This document shows, in pieces, positions 1 through 9,277 of a stretch of DNA of 64,000 bases (positions are counted from its first letter, which is position 1; every line of letters begins with the position of its first letter). The DNA is from Cyprinodon diabolis. Lineage: Eukaryota > Chordata > Actinopteri > Cyprinodontiformes > Cyprinodontidae. The stretch covers positions 2,418,001-2,482,000 of the forward strand of contig CM060071.1 of NCBI GenBank assembly GCA_030533445.1, written 5' to 3'. The notes beneath the pieces were generated by a model. The model searched no databases. It was not told the origin of the DNA and saw only the letters and a program-made list of their open reading frames with translations. The position numbers were made by a program, and so were the translations under genes.

Positions 1-77
1 AATTCCTAAACTCTTCACACACCGCCCATTTAAGTGACAAGAACTCTAACTTGCCGGAGTGTAGACAATAGTTTTTT

Positions 78-1016
78 TCAGCTGGGGTCAGAGTTCTTGA
101 GCCGAATGCAATGACCTTTAGTTTCCCACCCTGTCTTTGACATAGCACGGCTCCCAGAACCTTTTTCACAGGCATCTGTATCTAGGACAAATGGCAGTTC
201 AAAGTCAGGGAATGCCAGCACAAGTGGATTTGACAGAATGTCAATGAGCTGTTTCAGCATTTGGTCGTGTTCTCCTGTCCAGTGGATAGGAGTCCTTGAG
301 GGCAGCTGAGCACCTTTTCCTTTCCTCGATTTCACCTGTCTTTCCTCAGGGCTCCCTCTAACTTGTAGAAGGGTATACAGGGGCTTGGCAATTCTGGAGA
401 AATCCTGAATGTAGATGCAGTAATAACTCAAGAAAAGTAGTTTTCGTATTTCACCCACATTTGTTGGTCTCTTTTGACTGAGTGACTTCACTGATTCAAC
501 GTCCCTTGGATCCACTCGGACCCCATTTCCTGAAACCAGCCTGCCCAAATATCTGACTTCTGCCTTGAACAGCTCACATTTTGTTGGATGGAGCTTGACT
601 CCGTGTTGTTGGAGAGCCCTCAGCACTTTACGTAGTAGTCCTACATGCTCAACAAAACTTTTTGAATAACAAAGGATGTCATCCAGATACGGGATACAGC
701 AGTCATCACGCAGGGTGTCCAGCATCTCTTCCATACTGCGCTGGAAGGCAGCAGGTGCATTACTGAGGCCAAATGGTATTTTCACCCACTCATACAAGCC
801 CCAAGGTGAGATGAAGGTGGTCATATGGTGGGACCCCTCAGCCATGTAACCCTGGTGGTAAGCCTTCCCCTGGTCAAGGATAATGAACCAGGTTTGGCCG
901 GCCAGTGAATCCAAGAGGTCTTGAATATGTGGGAGCGGATGGCGGTCAGGCACGGTTTTCTGGTTTAGCAATCTGTAGTCGATGCAGAGTCTTAATGTGC
1001 CATCCCGCTTCCTCAC
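78..1016 (-). pseudogene. Gypsy reverse transcriptase / RNase H fragment
   Basis: This open stretch encodes most of a Gypsy reverse transcriptase palm. Visible motifs are an FIILDQ block around residue 48 (motif A aspartate), [12 protein letters not shown] at residues 81-92, and the YLDD catalytic box at residues 110-113, followed by the thumb region with the KCELF and YLG signatures. Towards the end, a Gypsy-type RNase H start (PFVLDTDAC) appears and the frame then degenerates. The first codon here is not a true start: the same frame continues upstream through a TAG at 1080-1082 into the neighbouring open stretch. It is part of the polyprotein of the old retrotransposon interrupted by the Polinton, and is not expected to be functional. 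Confidence 0.85.
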
Positions 1017-1079
1017 ACAGACTACTGGAGCAGCAATGGGGGACTTTGATTTTACTATCCAACCTTTGGCCAGCAGGTC

Positions 1080-1649
1080 CTAAGTGTACTCTTTCACCTC
1101 TTTGTATAATGGTTTAGGGATGGCTGTGTAGGTGCTTTGGACTGGGGTATCATCTTTCAAGTTAATACTCATAATTAAACTTGGAATATCTCCAATGTCA
1201 TCCACTTCACGAGTGAATGCGCTTGACTCATCAAACAACAATTGCTTTACCTCACTTTGTTGCTCTGGTGTTAGGTGACTAATGTCCACTGGATGGTGCC
1301 AATGTGCTGTGAATGGTTGCTCCTGCTCTTTGCTTGACTTTGGGCTTGAGTCAATAGCACGGATGGACCGAGGTGCTGCTTCACACAAATTTTTGGGATT
1401 GTCTGTTTCAACTATTGTAGCGATGGACTCAATAGAACCCAAAACAGTTGAACTGGGTAGGGCCACACTTTGTTTAGAGTAGTTGGACACTGGTATTTTG
1501 ACATATGGCCTGTCTGTCCTTTCAATCGGTAAGAGTCCTGCTCCAACACTAAGTTGTTCAAGGTGTGCATCATTCAGCTCAGGCTCAAATGACACTTGTG
1601 ACTCTGAAGAGCTAATGCTCACTGGGACTCTACACTTAATATAAGCCAC
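1080..1649 (-). pseudogene. Gypsy protease-RT linker fragment
   Basis: This open stretch is in the same reading frame as the reverse transcriptase downstream and is separated from it only by a TAG stop at 1080-1082. It encodes the region between protease and RT of a Gypsy polyprotein, including the segment that leads into RT (an FTREVDDIGD-like block, then NLKDDTPVQ). No genuine start codon exists because the real protein would be a polyprotein, and another in-frame stop lies near 1660. It is a relic. Confidence 0.7.
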
Positions 1650-2019
1650 CTGACCTGGCTAGACTTTTACCCCTTTAAAGCCCACTTTCACAGTAGCTGT
1701 GTTATCTACTTGACACCTTTGAGTCTGGATAAAGCTTACTAGAGCATTTACAGAAGGCATGTCGATCCCCATAGCCCTACCAATAAGCTCAATGAATTTA
1801 GTTTCCCCCATTATCCTCAATAAACTCATGAATAACATTGAATCCTATGATTGGTCTTTCAATCTTAAGACGGCTTACAAGGAAGGGCACACGGATAGAT
1901 AAATCTGGATTGTCATTGCTTTCCAAGTTAACTACTACCTCTACCCACCCGTCATAAGGTACGGAATCCCCTGTGACTGCTTTAACATTGAGGTCATCAT
2001 CCTTTAGTTCACTTAAAGG

Positions 2020-2118
2020 CCTATCTGCTGCCCAGGTAGGTACCTATTCAGCCAAGCATGGTCTACCAGACTAACCCCTGCTCCAGTGTCTAGTACCACT
2101 GTTACCAGGTAGCCAGCC
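2020..2118 (-). pseudogene. Retroviral-type aspartic protease fragment
   Basis: The minus strand encodes a hydrophobic strand followed by the catalytic DTGA motif at plus positions 2079-2090, as in Gypsy proteases. The frame runs into the Polinton target site at 2119-2124 and resumes directly on the other side at 17308, showing that the Polinton landed inside this coding region. Confidence 0.7.
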
Positions 2119-2124
2119 ATCATG
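2119..2124. repeat. Polinton target site duplication, left copy
   Basis: ATCATG lies immediately outside the left inverted repeat and is repeated exactly at 17302-17307. A 6 bp duplication is the known signature of Polinton/Maverick integration. Confidence 0.93.
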
Positions 2125-2274
2125 AAAAAACTATATGCACCACCTTTCATCAAACTCGAAACCACGCCCACATTCCAAAGTGACAGCCGGAAGTCCCGCC
2201 TTAATTAAACCGGAAGTCCCGCCTTAATTAAACCGGAAGTCCCGCCTTAATTAATATAAAATTAATATAAAATT
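2125..2274 (+). repeat. Left terminal inverted repeat (150 bp perfect core)
   Basis: Bases 2125-2274 match the reverse complement of 17152-17301 without mismatch by eye. Beyond 2274 the match continues imperfectly into an AT-rich array to about 2310. The repeat starts with six A and contains three tandem copies of a 23 bp unit. Polintons replicate by protein priming from such termini, and the position also makes the TIR a likely promoter for each arm. Confidence 0.95.
2187..2255 (+). promoter_or_regulatory. Three 23-bp tandem units with ETS-like sites
   Basis: Three copies with a period of 23 bp begin at 2187, 2210 and 2233. Each carries CCGGAAGT (the consensus core of vertebrate ETS/GABP factors), then CCCGCC (GC-box or E2F-like), then TTAATTAA. 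The same three units are mirrored at the right end at about 17171-17239. Transcription factor binding is inference from motif match. Confidence 0.6.
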
Positions 2275-2325
2275 AATATAAAATTGATATAAAATTAATA
2301 TAAAATTGATATAAAATTGAATAAA
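2251..2325 (+). repeat. AT-rich 11-bp repeats containing TATAAAA
   Basis: About six units of the form TTAATATAAAA or TTGATATAAAA follow each other with an 11 bp period. Each contains a TATAAAA heptamer, and the spacing is close to one DNA helical turn. A shorter mirrored array lies at about 17116-17176. The array could act as a promoter, as an easily melted origin region, or as simple AT-rich sequence. Confidence 0.7.
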
Positions 2326-2546
2326 AAAAATAATAAAAAAATGAATAATTAAAAAATTTTTTAAAAAATGTATAAAAATGCATATAAAAAATTAACTATG
2401 TTATTTTAATAACGGTTATGATGATTAAATGATTATTTTTAATTATTTGTATTGATTTCTTATATAATCACTGTTAGCACTCCGTTTCAATGAGCAGCTG
2501 TGTGAGTGTGAGTGACACAGTCACACGGCAGCCATCCCCCAACTCC

Positions 2547-2554
2547 TATATAAA
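2547..2554 (+). promoter_or_regulatory. TATA box for the rightward arm
   Basis: TATATAAA at 2547-2554 lies about 170 bp upstream of the first start codon of the rightward arm (2720), at the edge of the AT-rich subterminal region. Transcription would be expected to begin near 2577-2585. Confidence 0.5.
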
Positions 2555-2719
2555 TTTAAAAGTCGCGGTATCTGTCTTTGGTAACTCCTGATTCGATCAG
2601 CTGATAAGGTGGAGCTACAGCTTCACAAGGCGATAGATGGAGCTGTAGAAAGTGCATTTAAGAACACTTCTCCCACCCTTTGACTCATCTGCATCCAGGA
2701 CCTTTAGGTAAGCCTGCTA

Positions 2720-4405
2720 ATGCCTTCACATCCTTCTACGCCTGTTGTATCAGCTGAAATGCATAACCCTGGGTCTGAGGTGTGTCAGGACGTCGACACA
2801 TTATCCCATAGTAAGTTAAGTACTAGCTAACTGTATTTATAAGCTACAGCATTTTAGCAATGTTTAATATACTGTGAGATACTGAGTTGACGTTCTTAAA
2901 GATCCTTTACAGTCATGTGTTAGTTAAGATGACTTGTAACCTAATGATAAATGCAGCGTATTGAATTGTCTCTGTTTTAACACCACAGACTTTCATTGAG
3001 TAATGTCATTGAGCATAAAGTTTGTTTTAAGTTGAGGTATAAGTTTTTTTGTTGTTGTCAGAAATAAGAACTTGTTCTCAATGTAATAAACCCTATTGGT
3101 GGGATTATATGATCTATCTCAGGATAATGACAATATATATTTTATTTTATTTCCTAGAACCCTCTGAAATCAATTTGGATGACTTCCTAACGGATTATGG
3201 TAGGATATATTTAAAGCTCTTATTCAATTTTATTTCAATATATTGTAAAATACTATTAAATTGTTTCTAACCATTTTTTCTACTTTTTTTATTTTTTATA
3301 TTCTTAAATCCTTATTAAATCTTGTAGGTTTAATAGATTCTCAATATGGACAGCCCGCTCCTCATTATAACCCAAGAATCTTACCCGGCCTTCTCCCTGG
3401 TATTCTGCCTCGGGTGAACCCCGACCGTAGGGGGGATCAGGAGCAGGACTTGAAGGGAGACCAGGAGCAGGACCAGGAGCAGGACCAGAAGCAGGACGTG
3501 AAGCCCTGCTTCAAACCTGGTCAGAAACGTTCAACAAACAGGCTGACTCTTTCCAAAGTCAAAAAGAGTTTACTTCCTGAATTTCAACTATCCGTTGAAA
3601 AAACATCTACCCCAAAGAAAGAACGACAGGGCATCAACCATCATGGCGCATCTGTAATAATAATTTCACCCGATACTCCGCCACGAGCGCTGACCGTCTC
3701 CCGCTCTGAAACAACAGCGGTAGCACACGCTGAAGCTGGCCCACCAGACCACCCACTTCCTATCACTGAAGCTGGAATCAGCACATCAGAGAGGGAAAAC
3801 CCACTACCCGGTAAGTTAGTCATAAGTATGCCTTTTAACCCTAATATTCTGAAATTAATACCGATTGTATTTCATGATTTAGAGGTTTAACTTCTCTCTC
3901 TCTCTGTTTTTTTTTCTTTCTATCTGTTCATTTACAGTACCCTCGGCCCCAAGGAGTGCAAGACTCCCCATTAAGAAGAAGAAGAGACCGACCTTTAATA
4001 AACTACGATCAATGGTACGAGACCTCCAGCAAAGCATTACCAGGATTGCTTCTAAGGTGGAGACCGCTCGACGCATGATAACAGGTAGATTTTCAAATTT
4101 CATTCTTTTTTTTTTCTATTTATTTATTTTATTTCTATTTATTTATTTTATTTTATTTATTTTTTTCCTTTTTTACAATTAGTTTGTGATATAATAAATG
4201 AATGTGATTTTTTTTTTTTTTTTTTTTTTACTAATTATAAATGGCAAAAACCTAATTGGGATTTTTCTTCCGTATTACAGAAACTTCATCAACGGTAGAA
4301 CGGATACCGACCTGTGGACCGCGTCGATCCGGAGGCTACAGATCAAAATCCAGGGTGCTTCTGAGAACCTGCCACATCCTGATGGATGAACTGTTCAACA
4401 ACTAA
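2720..4405 (+). CDS. Five-exon spliced Polinton gene, unknown function
   Basis: I do not recognise this gene. Five exons can be joined in one frame: 2720-2810, 3158-3199, 3328-3810, 3938-4084 and 4281-4405, giving 295 residues and a TAA stop at 4403-4405. Every intron begins GT (GTAAGT, GTAGGA, GTAAGT, GTAGAT), ends in a T-rich tract plus AG, and falls in phase 1. The three internal exons are multiples of three, so skipping them would keep the frame. The protein starts with a Ser/Pro-rich segment, then a short acidic block (EINLDDFLTDYG), a Gln/Asp/Glu-rich repeat region, a Lys-rich likely nuclear localisation signal (PIKKKKRP, near 3965-3990), an Arg/Leu-rich helix and a C-terminal hydrophobic helix. 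The acidic-plus-basic make-up fits a nuclear regulatory or DNA-binding protein, which is inference. pPolB starts 23 bp downstream. Confidence 0.72.
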
Positions 4406-4428
4406 GTAATTTGTGACTTTTGTAAAAT

Positions 4429-7400
4429 ATGGATAAACAGCAAATGAGAGTTGCTTTGAATGTAATAGTACAGGCTGTTAATGACCTTAAGAATATACCT
4501 GTTCAGCATGAATCCGAATTTGTCAATATATACCAACCACCCCCTGTAAGAGAAGAACAAATAAACGCAGATAGGAATCTGGAGCATTTACTTTCATTAG
4601 AACAAGCGATCCAAGAATTAAACGTTTCTGTCCCTCATCCGGTGTTGCAAGAAAATGAGTCCTTAACCCCGCCTAATCCTACAGAGGGTCAGTTTCAGCA
4701 GCAAGGAGGGCATATCAATCAGGGGGTTATAGAAAACGTTGAAAGTAATCAAAGTGATTCTTCCAGTAATGTTCTGCAAAATCCCACATCCAGCCTACCT
4801 CAACAGCCGAACCTGACTCCTTCTTCCTCCACCGCCCCCATACCTGGCCGAATGGTTCAGCCCGACATGAGTCGGGATCAGCAGGTGGTAGACACCCCTG
4901 AACAGACTCAGGTAACCGATGCACCCCATGTTGAACGTGAGCATTTTAATGTTACAGAGATAAGACTTCCTTTCAATGTGATTGCTGCATGCCCCCGTGA
5001 CATTCCAAATCTCGCAGAATTCTATACACAGGTACATAACATACTCGTCGAGCTTGCTAACTCTGCTAGACAATCAGCAGCTCGTAACGATATTGTGCAG
5101 TTAGAATTAAGCGGGGAGGGATTCTCTCGTCATACGATTGTTCAAGTAAATGATGAACCTGATTCAATTCAGGCGGGGTTTCAGGAATTTTTAGACGAGC
5201 TTGTACAGTCCAACGCAGAGCTCCCACCAAATAGCAACTTAGAACTAATTCTTCAGGTTGTGAGAAACCCTACAGGTGGTGCAAAGCGTAAAGCTGTAAA
5301 AACATTAGACTGCGAGCTGATTCATAAAAAGAAACGTCATTTGTATATCATTGACAATTGTTCTAATCGGCTATGTTTCTCAATCAGTCTAGCACATGTA
5401 TTTAACCCGTCTTTTACAGACGCAGAAGCCACGCATCAAGCTAGAGAGTGGCAGCTTATGGCAGGTTTGACTGAGGAAACCCCCGTGACTTTCAGCGATG
5501 TGCAAAAATTTGAAAAGATAGTGAATAGGAAAATTGTGGTATTCTATAAAAGCGATGGGGAAGCACTGCTTTGTAAATTCGAGACAGACTTTCCAGATCG
5601 CTCAAATCCTCTTTTTCTGTTCTTATTCAAAAATCATTATTATGGGGTAAAAAACCTGCTGGGTTTAACCGGCTCCAAGTACATCTGCAGTTACTGCTTT
5701 ACCGGTTACGAAAACATCAACACACATAACTGCGGGGGTCATTGTTCCGTATGCCACGATCCAGGCTGTACTCTCCAAGAGTCCCGCTCTGTACGCTGCG
5801 CAGATTGTAACCGGATCTGTCGTAATCCATTCTGCTTTGTTAAACACAGAGAGCCCAGAGAGAAACCTAAACTCGGGAAGCTTTTAAGTAATTGCCAAAC
5901 AACAAAATACTGTCCTGCGTATAAAAAACTACATTATGTATCGGCAGGAGGAGAGAGCCGGGGTCACGTCTGTGTATCAAAATGCACCGTCTGTCATGAG
6001 AAAGTGCCTGGTAGCATTGATGTAACGTTAAACGAACATCAGTGCTACATTCAACCTAGTCTTACTGATGGAGAGCTCACTGATAAACTGGTTTTTTACG
6101 ATTTTGAATGTTTCATCGATCAGAGCGGGGTGCACATCCCATTTCTTGTCTGTACCAAAACATGGAAAGGTCATCTCTGGCACGCTTACGGACTGAATTG
6201 CGTCCGTAAATTTCTGCTTCAGTTCAGAAAACCCCGGTATAGGGGTTACACATTTATCGCTCATAACGCCCGGGGTTATGACTCTTACTTGATTCTCAGG
6301 GTGATGGTGGAAATGGGTATTAAACCGCACCTCATCACCCAGGGGAGCAAAATCCTCTGTTTCACAGAACCAGATTACGCTCTGAAATTCATTGACAGCC
6401 TTTCATTTCTTGCTATGAAACTGAGTCAAATGCCGAAAGCTTTAGGCTTCACAGATCACAGTAAAGGTTTTTTTCCCCATTTGTTCTCCTCTGAGAACAA
6501 TTTAAAATATGTTGGCCCGCTCCCTGCCCCCAGCTTCTACGCATTCGAACACATGAACCCTGCAGAGCAGGAACGGTTTAACGTCTGGTACAGCCAGGCG
6601 TGCGAGCGATCCTTTGACTTTCAGAAAGAAGCTCTTTATTATTGTCAAAATGATGTTGAGATTCTTTTCATGGGCTGTGTGAAATTCAGGGAAGAGTTCT
6701 TTAAAGAGACGAACGTGGATCCTTTAAAATGCATCACAATCGCCGCAGCCTGCATGAAGGTTTTCACATCCAATTTCCTTCCTGCAAATACTCTAGCCAT
6801 ACCCTCACCGGTGGACTACAGGCGTCAGTGTAAGACATTTTCAGACGCGTCCATTCAATGGCTAGAATGGTTAGCTCATGATAGGGGAATAGAGATTCAG
6901 CATGCGTTAAACAGAGGGGAAAAGAAAATTGGCCCTTATTATGTGGATGGGTACGCAGAAGTGGACGGGGTCAAAACTGTGTTCGAGTTCAACGGGTGTT
7001 TTTTTCACGGCTGTCCCACCTGCTTTCTACCCGACCGCACCTGTCCTCTCAGGGGTGTTTGCTTTGAAGCAATCCACTCAGCCACCATCGAGAGAGCCAG
7101 CATATTACAATCAGTTTACAGCGTGCGATTAGAGGTTGTCTGGGAGCACGAATGGGTCCAGCTGAAGGCGTCGCGCTTAGGCGTCAAAAGTTTTCTGAAA
7201 GGTTTTAACGCCCCAAAACCACTCTCACCGCGTGAAGCTTTATACGGTGGCAGGACATCAGCTCTCAGACTCAGGTACAGTGCAGGAGAAGAGGAAGCTG
7301 TGCATTATGTTGATTTTACTTCTCTGTACCCGTACGTGAATTCCAACTTCCCCTACCCCCTAGGTCATCCCAAGATCATTTGCCGGGATTTTGATGATCC

Positions 7401-8568
7401 CCGCAACTACTACGGGTTCATTAAAGCTACGGTGTATCCTCCCCGTGGTCTTTTTTTTCCTGTTTTACCTTACAGGACATCTGCGGGTAAACTGGTGTTC
7501 ACTCTCTGCCGTGCATGTGCTGAAATTAACCACCAGGCAGGTTCCTGCACCCACTCTGATGAGGAGAGAGCGCTGAGGGGAGTATGGGTCAGTGTCGAGC
7601 TTTGTAAAGCGTTAGAACACGGTTACCGTGTTGCGAAAATCACTGAGGTTTGGCATTTTGAGAAAAAAAGCAGTTCAATTTTTGAACCGTATATTCACAA
7701 ATTTCTCAAAGGTAAACAGGAAGCTTCAGGCTTCCCTGCTGAAGCAACGGATGAGGAGAGCCGCTTAAAGTATGTAGCAGACTACAAACTTAATCAGGGC
7801 ATCCAGCTGAACGTGGACAACATCGAGGTGAATCCTGCTAAAAGACAGATGGCTAAACTATGTCTGAACAGTTTTTGGGGGAAATTTGCACAAAGAAATG
7901 ACCTGCTTCAAACTACCATCGTGTGCAAGGCTGAGGAGTTTTTTGACTTTTTGTTCTCAGGTAAATACACAGTCAGCTACTTTCACTTTCTAACCGATAA
8001 AATGTGTATGGTTCAGTGGAAATACAACAAGCGCTGCATCTCTCCACCCAACAAGGTAAATAATGTGTTTATCGCAGCGTTCACCACAGCATACGCTCGT
8101 CTGAAACTGTACACCTGTCTCGAACAACTTCAGCATCGAGTTTTGTACATAGATACCGACAGCCTCATTTATGTGGTTAAACCGGGTGAGACTCCCTTGG
8201 AGCTGGGCAATTATCTGGGTGATTTAACGGATGAGCTGGGAGGTGACACGATTCAGGAATTTGCATCAACAGGACCCAAAAGCTACGCGTATCAGACCAG
8301 AAACCGGAAAAAGGTTGTGATGCGCGTTAAAGGCATCACTCAAACTCAGGAATGTAGTGAGAGGGTGAATTTTGATAGTGTGAAAGACCTGGTGGAAGGT
8401 TATTTGCAAGGTTCTACAGGGGTCGTTTTAGAAGCTCCACAACGTACCATCAGCCGAGATAAAAGAAGCTTTCAGCTAAAAAATGCCACATTTCAGAAAA
8501 AGTTCCGTGTGGTGTATGACAAGCGAAGGCTTTTTCCTGACGGAACAACTCTGCCGTTTGGTTACTAA
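4429..8568 (+). CDS. Protein-primed DNA polymerase B (Polinton pPolB)
   Basis: This 1379-residue protein is the replicative polymerase of the element and is uninterrupted. From the N-terminus it has a Gln/Ser/Pro-rich disordered region (about residues 60-170), a domain around 270-410 with a Cys/His-containing core (IDNCSNRLCFSISLAH) that may be OTU-protease-like, and a Cys/His-rich zinc-binding region (about 420-537). The 3'-5' exonuclease motifs are D558/E560 (YDFE), H612-D618 (HNxxxYD) and D742 (YCxxD). An inserted block near 840-865 (FEFNGCFFHGCPTC) resembles Vsr/endonuclease-like inserts of related polymerases. The polymerase motifs are A D962 with SLYP at 965-968, B K1143-G1151 (KLxLNSFWG), C D1242-T-D1244, and K1284-x-Y1286. 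All catalytic residues are present. The ATG at 4429 comes 23 bp after the stop of the spliced gene. A GATATAATAAAT stretch at about 4188-4199 or a spliced leader could drive expression. Confidence 0.95.
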   Translation: MDKQQMRVALNVIVQAVNDLKNIPVQHESEFVNIYQPPPVREEQINADRNLEHLLSLEQAIQELNVSVPHPVLQENESLTPPNPTEGQFQQQGGHINQGVIENVESNQSDSSSNVLQNPTSSLPQQPNLTPSSSTAPIPGRMVQPDMSRDQQVVDTPEQTQVTDAPHVEREHFNVTEIRLPFNVIAACPRDIPNLAEFYTQVHNILVELANSARQSAARNDIVQLELSGEGFSRHTIVQVNDEPDSIQAGFQEFLDELVQSNAELPPNSNLELILQVVRNPTGGAKRKAVKTLDCELIHKKKRHLYIIDNCSNRLCFSISLAHVFNPSFTDAEATHQAREWQLMAGLTEETPVTFSDVQKFEKIVNRKIVVFYKSDGEALLCKFETDFPDRSNPLFLFLFKNHYYGVKNLLGLTGSKYICSYCFTGYENINTHNCGGHCSVCHDPGCTLQESRSVRCADCNRICRNPFCFVKHREPREKPKLGKLLSNCQTTKYCPAYKKLHYVSAGGESRGHVCVSKCTVCHEKVPGSIDVTLNEHQCYIQPSLTDGELTDKLVFYDFECFIDQSGVHIPFLVCTKTWKGHLWHAYGLNCVRKFLLQFRKPRYRGYTFIAHNARGYDSYLILRVMVEMGIKPHLITQGSKILCFTEPDYALKFIDSLSFLAMKLSQMPKALGFTDHSKGFFPHLFSSENNLKYVGPLPAPSFYAFEHMNPAEQERFNVWYSQACERSFDFQKEALYYCQNDVEILFMGCVKFREEFFKETNVDPLKCITIAAACMKVFTSNFLPANTLAIPSPVDYRRQCKTFSDASIQWLEWLAHDRGIEIQHALNRGEKKIGPYYVDGYAEVDGVKTVFEFNGCFFHGCPTCFLPDRTCPLRGVCFEAIHSATIERASILQSVYSVRLEVVWEHEWVQLKASRLGVKSFLKGFNAPKPLSPREALYGGRTSALRLRYSAGEEEAVHYVDFTSLYPYVNSNFPYPLGHPKIICRDFDDPRNYYGFIKATVYPPRGLFFPVLPYRTSAGKLVFTLCRACAEINHQAGSCTHSDEERALRGVWVSVELCKALEHGYRVAKITEVWHFEKKSSSIFEPYIHKFLKGKQEASGFPAEATDEESRLKYVADYKLNQGIQLNVDNIEVNPAKRQMAKLCLNSFWGKFAQRNDLLQTTIVCKAEEFFDFLFSGKYTVSYFHFLTDKMCMVQWKYNKRCISPPNKVNNVFIAAFTTAYARLKLYTCLEQLQHRVLYIDTDSLIYVVKPGETPLELGNYLGDLTDELGGDTIQEFASTGPKSYAYQTRNRKKVVMRVKGITQTQECSERVNFDSVKDLVEGYLQGSTGVVLEAPQRTISRDKRSFQLKNATFQKKFRVVYDKRRLFPDGTTLPFGY

Positions 8569-8583
8569 GTGTTAACTGAAAAA

Positions 8584-9267
8584 ATGTCTCTCTCCTCTGA
8601 AACACAGGAGATTGAATTTGACCCAAGATTCAGAACACCCTTTTCATGTATGATTGTAGGCCCTAGTGGATGTGGGAAATCTTTCTTTGTAAAAAATGTT
8701 TTGCAGAAATGTAACCATGTCATGGATGTTGTACCAGAAAATATTGTATGGATCTATACTTCTTTTCAAAGTCTGTATGCTGAATTGCAAAAAATGAATA
8801 AAAATATTAAATTCATCGAGGGGTTACCTCATTCTTTTGATGATGAAAATCTGTTTCCTCGCGACCAAAATCATTTGGTCATTTTGGACGATGTCATTTT
8901 CCAGGCCTCGGAGCATCCAGAAGTGGTCAAGATTTTTACACAATACAGACATCATAGAAATATGAGCGTGATGATGTTGACTCAGAACGTGTTTCACCAA
9001 GGGAAGTACAGTCGTACCATCAGCTTGAACAGTAATTATATGGTGTTATTTAAGAACCCCAGAGATAAATTGCAGCTGAATATATTAGCCCGCCAAATAT
9101 TTCCATCAGAGAAGACTTTCTTTATGGAGAGTTTTGAAGACGCTGCCAGAGAGCCTCACGGCTATTTAATCGTTGATCTGACTCCGACTTGCCCAGATCG
9201 TTTCAGACTGAGATCGGGTATGCTCCCCGGTCAGTGGCCTGTTGTGTATCTACCTAAGCCTAATTAA
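8584..9267 (+). CDS. FtsK/HerA-type genome packaging ATPase
   Basis: This 227-residue protein has a P-loop (GPSGCGKS, residues 26-33) and a Walker B strand ending in Asp-Asp (LVILDD, residues 98-103), followed by a conserved QNVFHQG segment. This matches the packaging ATPases of Polintons and related double-jelly-roll viruses, which move DNA into preformed capsids. The first in-frame ATG at 8584 is chosen. A GTG at 8569 directly after the pPolB stop is in frame but an unlikely eukaryotic start. Neighbours are pPolB upstream (15 bp) and a small basic protein 10 bp downstream. The gene looks intact. Confidence 0.93.
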   Translation: MSLSSETQEIEFDPRFRTPFSCMIVGPSGCGKSFFVKNVLQKCNHVMDVVPENIVWIYTSFQSLYAELQKMNKNIKFIEGLPHSFDDENLFPRDQNHLVILDDVIFQASEHPEVVKIFTQYRHHRNMSVMMLTQNVFHQGKYSRTISLNSNYMVLFKNPRDKLQLNILARQIFPSEKTFFMESFEDAAREPHGYLIVDLTPTCPDRFRLRSGMLPGQWPVVYLPKPN

Positions 9268-9277
9268 TTAATTCATC

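Larger units (their letters stand above)
1..2118 (-). mobile_element. Ty3/Gypsy LTR retrotransposon, pol side, decayed
   Basis: Reading on the minus strand from 2118 towards 1, the sequence encodes an aspartic protease motif (DTGA, plus positions 2079-2090), a protease-RT linker, reverse transcriptase and the beginning of RNase H. This order is that of Ty3/Gypsy pol. The element runs off the left edge of the window. It contains in-frame stops (for example at 1080-1082 and near 1660) and loses its frame in RNase H, so it is inactive. The missing 5' part continues at 17308, on the far side of the Polinton insertion. Confidence 0.85.

Noticed and set aside
3049..3270. Open frame of 73 codons in the left part of the Polinton
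   Set aside because: It overlaps introns and exon 2 of the spliced gene in a different arrangement; an acceptor at 3061 would bring an immediate in-frame stop, while the acceptor at 3157 keeps the frame.
8569..8583. GTG start for the packaging ATPase
   Set aside because: A normal ATG in frame is 15 bp downstream and GTG starts are unusual in eukaryotes.
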